From positions 65,126,006 to 65,190,005 of the forward strand of contig CM061245.1 of the NCBI GenBank assembly GCA_030848705.1: DNA of 64,000 bases, given 5' to 3'. The position numbers and the translations under genes were made by a program. Position 1 is the stretch's first letter. Each line of letters begins with the position of its first letter. Positions 1 through 8,234 of this stretch are shown here, in pieces. The DNA comes from Heracleum sosnowskyi. Lineage: Eukaryota > Streptophyta > Magnoliopsida > Apiales > Apiaceae. The notes under the pieces are model-generated. The model had not been told where the DNA came from, made no database searches, and was given only the letters and a program-made list of their open reading frames with translations.

Positions 1-2603
1 GTAGCCATGGGAGTTGTGGCAGATGAACTATCAAGCATACCAAATTTCTTTAGAAGATTTCTGGTATACTTTGCTTGATTGATAAAAATCCCATCATCTG
101 TTTGCTTGACCTGTAAGCCTAGAAAATAACTAAGCTCTCCCATCATGCTCATTTGATACCTGGATTGCATAAGCTTTGCAAACTTCTTACAGAGTTTGTC
201 ATTAGTAGATCCAAAAATAATATCATCTACATAAATTTGAACTAACAGCAAATCATCACCAGAATTGAAATAAAACAATGTTTTATCAATTGTACCTCTT
301 GTGAACCCACTTTCTAAAAGAAATTGAGCAAGAGTTTCATACCATGCTCTTGGTGCTTGCTTTAGTCCATATAATGCCTTGTCAAGCCTGTAGACATAAT
401 CTGGATGCTTGGGATCTACAAATCCTGGTGGTTGTTCAACAAATACTTCTTCTTCAAGCTTCCCATTGAGAAAAGCACTTTTTACATCCATCTGAAAGAC
501 TTTAAACTTCTTGTGTGCAGCATAGGCCAGAAAGATTCTTATGGCCTCCAATCTTGCAACTGGAGCAAAGGTTTCATCATAGTCAATTCCTTCCTGTTGT
601 GAATATCCTTTAGCCACAAGTCTAGCCTTGTTTCTTGTAATCACACCTTCACTGTCAGTCTTGTTTCTGAAAACCCACTTTGTACCTACAATTGACCTAT
701 TCTTTGGTCTAGGTACTAGTGTCCAGACTTCATTTCTTTCAAATTCATTTAACTCTTCTTGCATTGCTGTAATCCAATTAGCATCTTGAAGAGCTTCCTC
801 CACTTTCTTTGGTTCTGTTTGAGACAAGAAAGCATGATACAGACACTCATTATTTGTTGCACTTCTAGTTCTCACACTAGCATCAGGATCTCCAATTATG
901 AGATCAGGTGTGTGTGCCTGTGTCCACCTTCTTGCTGTTGGTAAGTGGTTTCTTGCATCATTATTGGATCCTCCCCCTTGATCCATGCTCTCCTGATTCA
1001 TATGTTGACTTTCTGCAGCATCTGAGGCTCCCCCTGAATTGGATGGCTCAGAGTTTGAACTGTCAGAGTTTGAATCAGTTTCCTCAACTGACTCACTTGT
1101 TGTGTCTTGTTGAGCTTCTTCACGCTCCCCCTCAACTGGTTCTCTATTTTGTTCAATTTGAGAATTTCCAGTTTCTCCAGTATTTACCAGTAGAGGTTCA
1201 GAGTATGCTTCGTCAGAGTTTGTCAAACCTGCTTCATCAGAGTTTATATCATCAGAGAATAGATCTTCATTTTCAAAACGTAGTTGATCATATCCATCCT
1301 TGTCTTCAAGTCCAATTATTTTCTTGTCATCAAATGACACATGTATGGATTCCATGATCACCTTAGTTCTTAGATTATAAACTCTGAATGCTTTTGTTGA
1401 CAATGGATAGCCAACAAAGATTCCTTCATCAGCTTTTAACTCGAACTTTGTCAACTGTTCAGGATGAGTCTTCAACACAAAGCATTTGCATCCAAATATG
1501 TGAAAATATTTCAAATTTGGCTTCTTATTTTTCACCATCTCATATGGTGTTTTCCCATGCTTGTTGATCAGTGTAGCATTTTGAGTAAAACAAGCAGTTT
1601 GAACAGCTTCTGCCCAGAAGTATGTTGGTAATTTTGCTTCATCAAGCATAGTTCTGGCTGCTTCAATTAAAGTTATGTTCTTCCTTTCAACTACACCATT
1701 TTGCTGTGGAGTTCCAGGTGCAGAAAACTCTTGTTTCACTCCTCTTTCCTTGCAGAAAGCTTCCATGATTGAGTTTCTGAATTCAGTTCCATTATCACTC
1801 CTTATAATTTTGACTTTGTGCTGTGATCCTTTGTCCAGTAGATTTACATGATCCATCAGAGTTTGAGCAGTTTCATCCTTCTTTGACAAGAAATACACCC
1901 ATGTATATCTAGTATATTCATCAACAATTACTAGAGCATATTTCTTTCTGCCCATGGACATCACATTCACTGGTCCAAAGAGATCAACATGTAGAAGATG
2001 ATAAGGTTCCACTACTGAAGATTCAGATTTGCTCTTGAAAGATGACTTCCTTTGCTTGGCTTTTTGACAAGAATCACATAAGCCATCTAGACTGAGTATA
2101 GATTTTGGAAGTCCCCTTACAAGATCCTTTCTTATTAGCTCATTTATGTTGTTCAAATTGAGATGAGAGAGCTTCTTGTGCCAATTCCAACTCTCTTCAT
2201 TTGACATTCTTGCAGTCAGACACACTGTTTTTCCATCAGAGTTTGTTACCAAACTTGCTTCATAAATGTTGTTGCGCCTATGTCCAACTAGAACAACTTT
2301 TCCAGTAGATTTACTGATGACTTCACAGTATTCACTATGGAAATCTACATGGTTTCCTCTGTCACAGATTTGACTCACAGATAACAGATTATGCTTGAGT
2401 CCTGAGACTAGAGCTACATTTGTAATGATGACACTTCCAAGATTAATATTGCCATATCCCAGAGTGTGTCCTATGTTGCCATCTCCATAGGAAACTTTTG
2501 GGCCAGCCTTCTCCTTAAAGTCTGATAGCAGGGCTTTATTTCCAGTCATATGTCCTGAGCATCCACTGTCCAAGATAAGTGTGCTCTCTATTATACCCTG
2601 CAA
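1..2603 (-). CDS. Pol polyprotein of copia element A (protease, integrase, RT), partial
   Basis: An uninterrupted frame of about 867 codons from 2603 to the window edge. In order it shows an aspartic protease signature (LDSGCSGHMTG, near 2540-2575), the pre-integrase region with WNWHKKLSHLN and a C-x2-C pair (near 2060-2190), the integrase core (DLFGPV near 1980, SDNGTEF near 1785, NGVVERKN near 1690), a Ser/Asp/Glu-rich linker (about 1000-1270), then RT with KARLVAKGYSQ, FQMDVKSAFLNG and the catalytic YVDD (near 220-235). RNase H is cut off by the window. The frame has no credible ATG before the protease and begins right after a TGA, so it is probably made as a gag-pol product, perhaps by splicing (see 2598-2627). 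It supplies the enzymes for reverse transcription and integration in virus-like particles. Confidence 0.93.
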   Translation of the reverse strand, partial: MQGIIESTLILDSGCSGHMTGNKALLSDFKEKAGPKVSYGDGNIGHTLGYGNINLGSVIITNVALVSGLKHNLLSVSQICDRGNHVDFHSEYCEVISKSTGKVVLVGHRRNNIYEASLVTNSDGKTVCLTARMSNEESWNWHKKLSHLNLNNINELIRKDLVRGLPKSILSLDGLCDSCQKAKQRKSSFKSKSESSVVEPYHLLHVDLFGPVNVMSMGRKKYALVIVDEYTRYTWVYFLSKKDETAQTLMDHVNLLDKGSQHKVKIIRSDNGTEFRNSIMEAFCKERGVKQEFSAPGTPQQNGVVERKNITLIEAARTMLDEAKLPTYFWAEAVQTACFTQNATLINKHGKTPYEMVKNKKPNLKYFHIFGCKCFVLKTHPEQLTKFELKADEGIFVGYPLSTKAFRVYNLRTKVIMESIHVSFDDKKIIGLEDKDGYDQLRFENEDLFSDDINSDEAGLTNSDEAYSEPLLVNTGETGNSQIEQNREPVEGEREEAQQDTTSESVEETDSNSDSSNSEPSNSGGASDAAESQHMNQESMDQGGGSNNDARNHLPTARRWTQAHTPDLIIGDPDASVRTRSATNNECLYHAFLSQTEPKKVEEALQDANWITAMQEELNEFERNEVWTLVPRPKNRSIVGTKWVFRNKTDSEGVITRNKARLVAKGYSQQEGIDYDETFAPVARLEAIRIFLAYAAHKKFKVFQMDVKSAFLNGKLEEEVFVEQPPGFVDPKHPDYVYRLDKALYGLKQAPRAWYETLAQFLLESGFTRGTIDKTLFYFNSGDDLLLVQIYVDDIIFGSTNDKLCKKFAKLMQSRYQMSMMGELSYFLGLQVKQTDDGIFINQAKYTRNLLKKFGMLDSSSATTPMA

Positions 2604-2627
2604 TCACAAACAAATACTAAGTGTTAG
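2598..2627 (-). promoter_or_regulatory. Candidate branch point and 3' splice site at the gag/pol junction of A
   Basis: On the minus strand CTAAC (2627-2623) is followed by a T-rich stretch and TTGCAG (2603-2598), so the first exon base would be 2597, at a codon boundary of pol. The gag stop TAG lies between branch point and acceptor. Element B has the same arrangement with the same 26-nt spacing from branch A to the terminal G. The function is inferred; no donor was identified. Confidence 0.45.
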
Positions 2628-4938
2628 TTTTAAGGACCCAGACTTGCTTGGATCCTCTGTCTTTCTTAACAGTGTTAGCTTTTGCAGCGGAATTACTATC
2701 AACAGAGTTTAAGCTAACATTGTCAGACTTTACACTTGCAGAGTTTGCTCTAACCCACTTCAGATTGGGTTTTAGCTCATAATAGTTATGATAAATAGCA
2801 TGATAACTCTTGCAAGTATAAATGGAATGCCAAGTGCTCCCACAGTGTGTGCATAAAGTTTGTGGTTTAACTCTTACATAATCATTCTTTACTCCTGATG
2901 TAGAAGATAAAGAATTAATATGTTTGTTCTTAGTGCAAAATCTAGCAAGATGATTAGAACTTCCACAATTGTAACATGTTTTCCTTGAAGCACCAGTAGG
3001 CAAATGATTATTTCTATTATTTATGCCTATCTTTCCATTCCTATTCTTCTTGGACCCTTTTGGTTTCATGGCAGATTTTACTTCTTTCAGCTTATGATTG
3101 AACTGTTTCCCTGTCATCAATCCAACATTAACCTGTTTTTCACAAGTTTTTACTGGTTTTCTAACAGCTTCTATTTCCATAAGGTTTTCTGTTATAATAT
3201 TTTCCTGTTTTTCACAGGCTTCATCTGATTTCATATCAGCTTTCCTTATTACAACAGATTTTAACTTATTGGCTTCTAGAACAAATTTCACAGGTTTAAG
3301 TTGTGGTTTTACCTTAACCTTGTCTTTAAACCTAAGTTCATCATTTTCACAATAACCTAAACCTACAGAATCAGTCTGAAACACTTGATGAGTGTCTCTT
3401 CCAGAATCTGTCCAAGTCTTGATTATTTTTCTTTCCTTCTCTAAATCAGATTCTAGTTGCCTATACCTTTTAAGCAACTCCTGTTCAACATAAACAGCAT
3501 CATCTCTTTCTTTTTGAATCTGCTTCATACTTTCAAGTTCTCCTTCAAGAAACTTGTTTCTATCTTTAAGACTAAGATTCTCAGATTTAATTCTCTCATT
3601 TTCTAAAGTCTGATCCCTATAGCTAACATGAACACTTTTCAGATATACCCTTAACTCAGATATATTATCAGTATCATAAGCATAAGTAGTTAGGGGTACC
3701 TTATTTTCTGATGATTCAGTCTCATCTCTGACAGTTGCCATAAGAGCATAGTTTTCTCCATCATCAGAGTCTGAAGTATCTGCCCAGTCTTTGCCTTTAG
3801 AGATGAGTGCTTTCTCAGATTTGCCTTTCTTGCACTCTGGGGCATAATGACCCATCTCCTTACACTTGTAGCACTGGATTTCAGATTTATCCTTCTTGCC
3901 AGATTTGGTCTCCCTTCCATCAGACTTTCTGAAACTTCTCCTTTCAGAGTTTGAATCTTTCCTTGAGAATCTCTTTCCCTTCTTGAAGTTCTTGAATCCC
4001 ATCTTCTTGAAGGTCTTCACCATCAATGCAGCCATTTGCATCATCTGTTCTTCATCATCATCAGAGTCAGAAGCTTCATCAGAGTTTGAGTCATCATCAG
4101 AGTTTGATGACTCACTTTCAGATTTAATAACTAAAGCCTTTCCCTTGGCTTTCTTCCTTGATGATTCCTTCTTAATGGGCTTCTCCTCAACTTTGAGAGC
4201 AATAGATTTTGTCTTCTTGCTGGATCTCCTGTTTCTTTGTTCTATCTCAAGTTCATGAGTCTTTAACAATCCATAGATCTCATCAAGATCTGTATCAGCA
4301 AGATCATAATTATCTCTGATTGTTGTTGCCTTTAAATCCCACTTTTCAGGTAGAGATAACAGAAACTTGAGATTAGACTCTTCAAGTTCATATTCTTTAT
4401 CAACCAGAGACAGATCATTCAACAGTTTGCAAAATCTGTCATAAGTCTCAGTCAAGGTTTCATTAGTTCTTGAATCAAAGTGCTCATACTCCTGTGTGAG
4501 TATTGTCTTTCTGTTCTTCTTGATAGCACCTATTCCCTGGCATCTGACTTCTAAAGCATCCCATATCTCTTTGGCAGTTTTGCAGCCAATTACTCTGTTA
4601 GACATAACATTATCTAAAGCACTGTGGAGAAGATGTCTAACCTTTGCATCTTTTGCAATTGATGAGATGTCCTCAGGAGTCATATCTTTCTTTTCCTTTG
4701 GAACAGTCTTTTGTTCTTGTCCATCAACAACAGGGGACAATTTAGTTGGCATATGAGGACCATCATAGATTCTGTCAAGGTATTCTGGATCTGTAGCCTC
4801 CAGAAACATGGTCATCTTAACCTTCCAAATCGGATACTCTACTGGCCTGAGAATTGGAACCCTGATTGTTTCATATCGACTGACAGAATTGGGCTTAACC
4901 TGTTCAGCCTTAGGAGCAGTTTGATTTTCTTCAGACAT
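2617..4938 (-). CDS. Gag polyprotein of copia element A, three CCHC knuckles
   Basis: A 773-residue open frame starting at an ATG about 50 nt after the primer site. Residues about 25-240 form the UBN2/retrotran_gag_2 capsid-like domain (YPIWKVKM, EIWDALE, LLNDLSLVDKEYE, LLSLPEKWD). A Ser/Asp/Glu-rich stretch (about 273-298) and a basic stretch follow. Three CX2CX4HX4C zinc knuckles are at residues 356-369, 655-668 and 696-709. A charged, coiled-coil-like segment at about 445-507 separates the first knuckle from the other two. Most plant copia gags carry a single knuckle and are shorter, so this is a large gag. The frame ends in TAG and pol follows in a different frame 14 nt further on. Gag packages the element RNA in the cytoplasm. 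Confidence 0.92.
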   Translation of the reverse strand: MSEENQTAPKAEQVKPNSVSRYETIRVPILRPVEYPIWKVKMTMFLEATDPEYLDRIYDGPHMPTKLSPVVDGQEQKTVPKEKKDMTPEDISSIAKDAKVRHLLHSALDNVMSNRVIGCKTAKEIWDALEVRCQGIGAIKKNRKTILTQEYEHFDSRTNETLTETYDRFCKLLNDLSLVDKEYELEESNLKFLLSLPEKWDLKATTIRDNYDLADTDLDEIYGLLKTHELEIEQRNRRSSKKTKSIALKVEEKPIKKESSRKKAKGKALVIKSESESSNSDDDSNSDEASDSDDDEEQMMQMAALMVKTFKKMGFKNFKKGKRFSRKDSNSERRSFRKSDGRETKSGKKDKSEIQCYKCKEMGHYAPECKKGKSEKALISKGKDWADTSDSDDGENYALMATVRDETESSENKVPLTTYAYDTDNISELRVYLKSVHVSYRDQTLENERIKSENLSLKDRNKFLEGELESMKQIQKERDDAVYVEQELLKRYRQLESDLEKERKIIKTWTDSGRDTHQVFQTDSVGLGYCENDELRFKDKVKVKPQLKPVKFVLEANKLKSVVIRKADMKSDEACEKQENIITENLMEIEAVRKPVKTCEKQVNVGLMTGKQFNHKLKEVKSAMKPKGSKKNRNGKIGINNRNNHLPTGASRKTCYNCGSSNHLARFCTKNKHINSLSSTSGVKNDYVRVKPQTLCTHCGSTWHSIYTCKSYHAIYHNYYELKPNLKWVRANSASVKSDNVSLNSVDSNSAAKANTVKKDRGSKQVWVLKTNT

Positions 4939-4987
4939 GATTAATACTGTGTTTGAATCGTAAAACTGTATATATTAAACACCCTTG

Positions 4988-5000
4988 GCTCTGATACCAA
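4988..5000 (-). other. Primer binding site of element A (tRNA-iMet)
   Basis: TTGGTATCAGAGC on the minus strand, one base inside the LTR end. It is complementary to the 3' end of plant initiator tRNA-Met. Confidence 0.93.
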
Positions 5001-5001
5001 T

Positions 5002-5544
5002 TGTTAGGCCGAATACACAATATAGAATCAAGTATATATGAGAATAACAATTAAGAACACAGGTTTGTAAATCAACAAACTGAATTATATTAAATAATTC
5101 TCTCTTAGTGATGTTAATGAATCACAAAGAGCTTCTAGGTTACAAGAATAATAATTCAATAATCGCATCCCTTCTAGGGATAACCTATTTGTGTTTATAT
5201 AGTACACAGTTACACAATCCTTATCTAATTGATATTCCTACAAATTAGCTATACAAGTTATATCAATTAAGGATTGCTTCTTATCTTCTATTCCGTCTCC
5301 TTAGCTGTATCAATATATTCTGCTTCTTTCCATCTTCAGAATATATTGCTTCTAGAATCTTCAATTCAGCACCGACAGCTAATTCAACTATCACCCTGTC
5401 AGACTTTAAATAAACTCTGACCGGCTTCCTTTAAACTCTTCACCCTGTCAGACTTTAAATAAACTCTGACCGGCTTCCGATAAACTCTGGTCAGTACCTG
5501 TTGCTTAAACACTGATAAACAAACGTCAGCAATTATATCTAACA
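5002..5544 (-). repeat. 5' LTR of copia element A (543 bp)
   Basis: On the minus strand it starts TGTTAGATAT and ends CGGCCTAACA directly before the primer site. It interrupts the pol frame of element B at its right edge. It holds two copies, 49 bp apart (from 5392 and 5441), of a stretch containing the near-palindrome TCAGACTTTA...TAAACTCTGA, followed by a partial third. These may be enhancer-like repeats. Confidence 0.9.
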
Positions 5545-8210
5545 ACATCTACCTCAGCACCTTGATCAGGATCAAGTTTGATAGCTGTAGCTATGGGAGT
5601 TGTAGCAGCAGAACTATCTTGCATGTTAAACCTTGTCAATAAATTCCTTGTATATTTAGACTGATTGATAAAAATCCCTTCATCAGTCTGTTTAACTTGA
5701 AGACCAAGAAAGTAACTCATTTCTCCCATCATGCTCATTTGATATCTTGACTGCATAAGCTTGGAAAACTTTTCACAAAGCTTATTGTTTGTTGACCCAA
5801 AAATGATATCATCAACATAAATCTGAACTAACAACAAGTCCTTACCATGATTCAAATAAAATAGAGTTTTATCAATAGCACCTCTTTTGAATCCACTTTC
5901 CAGTAAGAATAGAGCTAAAGTTTCATACCATGCTCTTGGAGCTTGCTTTAGTCCATAAAGTGCCTTATCCAATCTATAGACATGATCTGGATAGTTAGGA
6001 TTAATGAAACCAGGAGGTTGCTCAACATAGACTTCTTCCTCCAGTTCTCCATTTAAGAAAGCACTTTTAACATCCATCTGGAAAACCTTGAATTTCTTAT
6101 GTGCTGCATAAGCAAGAAATATCCTGATGGCTTCTAATCTTGCAACAGGAGCAAAAGTTTCATCATAATCAATTCCCTCTTGTTGAGAATACCCCTTTGC
6201 AACTAGTCTTGCTTTGTTTCTGATTATCACTCCATCAGAATCAGTCTTGTTCTTGAAAATCCACTGTGTACCAACAATTGATCTGTTCTTTGGTCTTGGT
6301 ACCAGTTTCCAGACTTCATTTCTTTCAAATTCATTCAGTTCCTCTTGCATTGCAGTGACCCAATCAGCATCTTTAAGTGCATCTTCAACTTTCTTTGGCT
6401 CCTCCTTGGATAGAAAGTTATTGTATAGACATTCATTCTGAGTTGCACTTCTTGTTTGAACACCTGCATCAGGATCTCCAATGATCAAATCAGGAGTATG
6501 ACTTGCAGTCCATTTCCTTGCTGGTGTTAAATTGTTTCTTGAAGTAGATGCTCTCCCTGGATTGGTGTTATCTTGATTTGAAGAACTTGCTTGTCTTGAA
6601 GCTCCCCCTGAATAATTGTTATTTCCTCCTGATAAGTTATCAGGATCATCACTTGAATCAGTATCTGAAGAATTCTGTCCTGATGATTGTGTTGACTCTG
6701 AACTTGTAGTAGAATGATGTTGCTCCCCCTCAACATTAGCACTGCTAGAAGTATTACTATTGATTGCATCATCAGTATTTGCACCATCAGCATCTGGTGT
6801 GTCATCAGGATTTGGTGACCCATCAGGATCTGATGTATGGACAGGATCTGATTCTCTTTCTTCAGGTTCCTTGGTAGCTTCATTTTCAAAAATCAATCTA
6901 TCATGAGAGTCTTCATTGATTCCAGCTATCTTCTTGTCATCAAAAGATACATGAATTGACTCCATGACAGTCCTTGTCCTCAAATTAAAAACTCTGAAGG
7001 CTCTTGATGCAGGATAGCCTATGAAAATTCCTTCATCAGCCTTTGTTTCAAATTTCCCTAGCTGTTCAGGATGAGTTCTGAGAACAAAACATTTACAGCC
7101 AAACACATGCAGATGCTTCAGAATTGGTTTCTTTTCCTTGAGTGACTGATAAGAAGTAACACCATGTCTGTTTATTAATGTGAGATTTTGAGTGTAGCAT
7201 GTTGTGTTGACTGCTTCTGCCCAGAAATATGTAGGTAATTTTGCTTCTTCCAACATAGTTCTGCCAGCTTCAATAAGAGTTCTATTTTTCCTTTCAACTA
7301 CTCCATTTTGCTGAGGTGTGCCAGGAGCAGAGAATTGTTGAATGATTCCTTTGTATTTGCAGAACTCTTCCATCTTTGAATTCTTAAATTCAGTACCATT
7401 ATCACTTCTCAGTATCTTGACTTTGTACTTTGTGGTTGTCTCAATCATTCTTACATGATCCAACAGAACTTCAGGAGTCTCATCTTTTCTGTGCACAAAA
7501 TACACCCAGGTGAACCTAGAATATTCATCAACAATTACAAGAGTGTATCTTTTCTTACTGATGGTCATGATGTTGACTGGACCAAATAGATCAAGATGTA
7601 GCATGTGATATGGTTCTTCAATAGAGGATTCTGATTTACTCTGGAATGATGTCCTCCGTTGTTTTGCTTTCTGACATGCATCACAGAGTCCATCAGGAGT
7701 ATATAACACTTTTGGTAATCCTCTCACTAAATCTTTCTTAACCAACTCATTGATATTGCTGAAGTTGAGATGAGAAAGCTTCTTGTGCCAATTCCAACTT
7801 TCATCTACTGATGCTTTACTAATCAGACAGGTAGGGGAGTCATCAGTATTTGATTGAATATTGGCTTCATATATGTTACCATGCCTGTAGCCAGTCAGAG
7901 CTATCTTTCCTGTTTCTTTGCTGACTACTTCACAATGTGTGGAATAGAAGTTGACATGATAACCTCTGTTAGTTATTTGACTAATACTCAACAAGTTGTG
8001 TTTCAGTCCCTTCACTAGAGCTACTTTTTCAATGATGGCATTTCCAATGATTATATTGCCATATCCCAAGGTTTGTCCAATGTTGCCATCTCCATAAGAC
8101 ACAGTTGGGCCAGCTTTTTCCTCATATTCTGATAACAGGGCTTTGTTTCCAGTCATGTGCACAGAACATCCACTATCCATGACTAACACATTTTTCTTTT
8201 TACCCTGCAA
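5526..8210 (-). CDS. Pol polyprotein of copia element B, cut by insertion of A
   Basis: An 894-codon frame whose last few codons (5526-5544) come from the LTR of A; element-derived coding ends at 5545. The first codon is TTG directly after a TGA, so this is not a true start. Visible are the protease (MDSGCSVHMTG), pre-integrase (WNWHKKLSHLN), integrase (DLFGPVN, SDNGTEF, NGVVERKN), an Asp/Ser/Pro-rich linker with many DPD, NPD and DTDD units, and RT (KARLVAKGYSQ, FQMDVKSAFLNG, YVDD). No internal stop is seen, in contrast to its own gag, which has three. Loss of RNase H by the insertion makes this copy unable to act alone. Confidence 0.9.
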   Translation of the reverse strand: MQGKKKNVLVMDSGCSVHMTGNKALLSEYEEKAGPTVSYGDGNIGQTLGYGNIIIGNAIIEKVALVKGLKHNLLSISQITNRGYHVNFYSTHCEVVSKETGKIALTGYRHGNIYEANIQSNTDDSPTCLISKASVDESWNWHKKLSHLNFSNINELVKKDLVRGLPKVLYTPDGLCDACQKAKQRRTSFQSKSESSIEEPYHMLHLDLFGPVNIMTISKKRYTLVIVDEYSRFTWVYFVHRKDETPEVLLDHVRMIETTTKYKVKILRSDNGTEFKNSKMEEFCKYKGIIQQFSAPGTPQQNGVVERKNRTLIEAGRTMLEEAKLPTYFWAEAVNTTCYTQNLTLINRHGVTSYQSLKEKKPILKHLHVFGCKCFVLRTHPEQLGKFETKADEGIFIGYPASRAFRVFNLRTRTVMESIHVSFDDKKIAGINEDSHDRLIFENEATKEPEERESDPVHTSDPDGSPNPDDTPDADGANTDDAINSNTSSSANVEGEQHHSTTSSESTQSSGQNSSDTDSSDDPDNLSGGNNNYSGGASRQASSSNQDNTNPGRASTSRNNLTPARKWTASHTPDLIIGDPDAGVQTRSATQNECLYNNFLSKEEPKKVEDALKDADWVTAMQEELNEFERNEVWKLVPRPKNRSIVGTQWIFKNKTDSDGVIIRNKARLVAKGYSQQEGIDYDETFAPVARLEAIRIFLAYAAHKKFKVFQMDVKSAFLNGELEEEVYVEQPPGFINPNYPDHVYRLDKALYGLKQAPRAWYETLALFLLESGFKRGAIDKTLFYLNHGKDLLLVQIYVDDIIFGSTNNKLCEKFSKLMQSRYQMSMMGEMSYFLGLQVKQTDEGIFINQSKYTRNLLTRFNMQDSSAATTPIATAIKLDPDQGAEVDVVRYNC

Positions 8211-8234
8211 TCAGAATAGAAACACTCTAGTTAG
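8205..8234 (-). promoter_or_regulatory. Candidate branch point and 3' splice site at the gag/pol junction of B
   Basis: CTAAC (8234-8230) overlaps the gag stop codon, followed by a pyrimidine-rich stretch and TTGCAG (8210-8205). The first exon base would be 8204, a pol codon boundary. Spacing from branch A to the final G is 26 nt, the same as in element A although the sequence between differs. Confidence 0.45.

Larger units (their letters stand above)
1..5544 (-). mobile_element. Ty1/copia retrotransposon A, left end outside the window
   Basis: Read on the minus strand from right to left, it has a 5' LTR (5002-5544), a tRNA-iMet primer site, a long gag frame and a pol frame that stays open to base 1. 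The domain order protease, integrase, reverse transcriptase is the copia order. No stop or frameshift is visible in gag or in the visible part of pol, so this looks like a young and possibly competent copy. It is inserted in the pol of element B. The right-hand target-site copy is 5545-5549 (GATGT on the minus strand); the other copy lies off the window. RNase H and the 3' LTR are not visible. Confidence 0.92.

Noticed and set aside
908..1357. 149-residue plus-strand open frame
   Set aside because: It lies antisense to the intact pol of element A, in the low-complexity linker, and resembles no protein I know.
3004..4258. Several plus-strand open frames
   Set aside because: Antisense shadows of the gag of element A.
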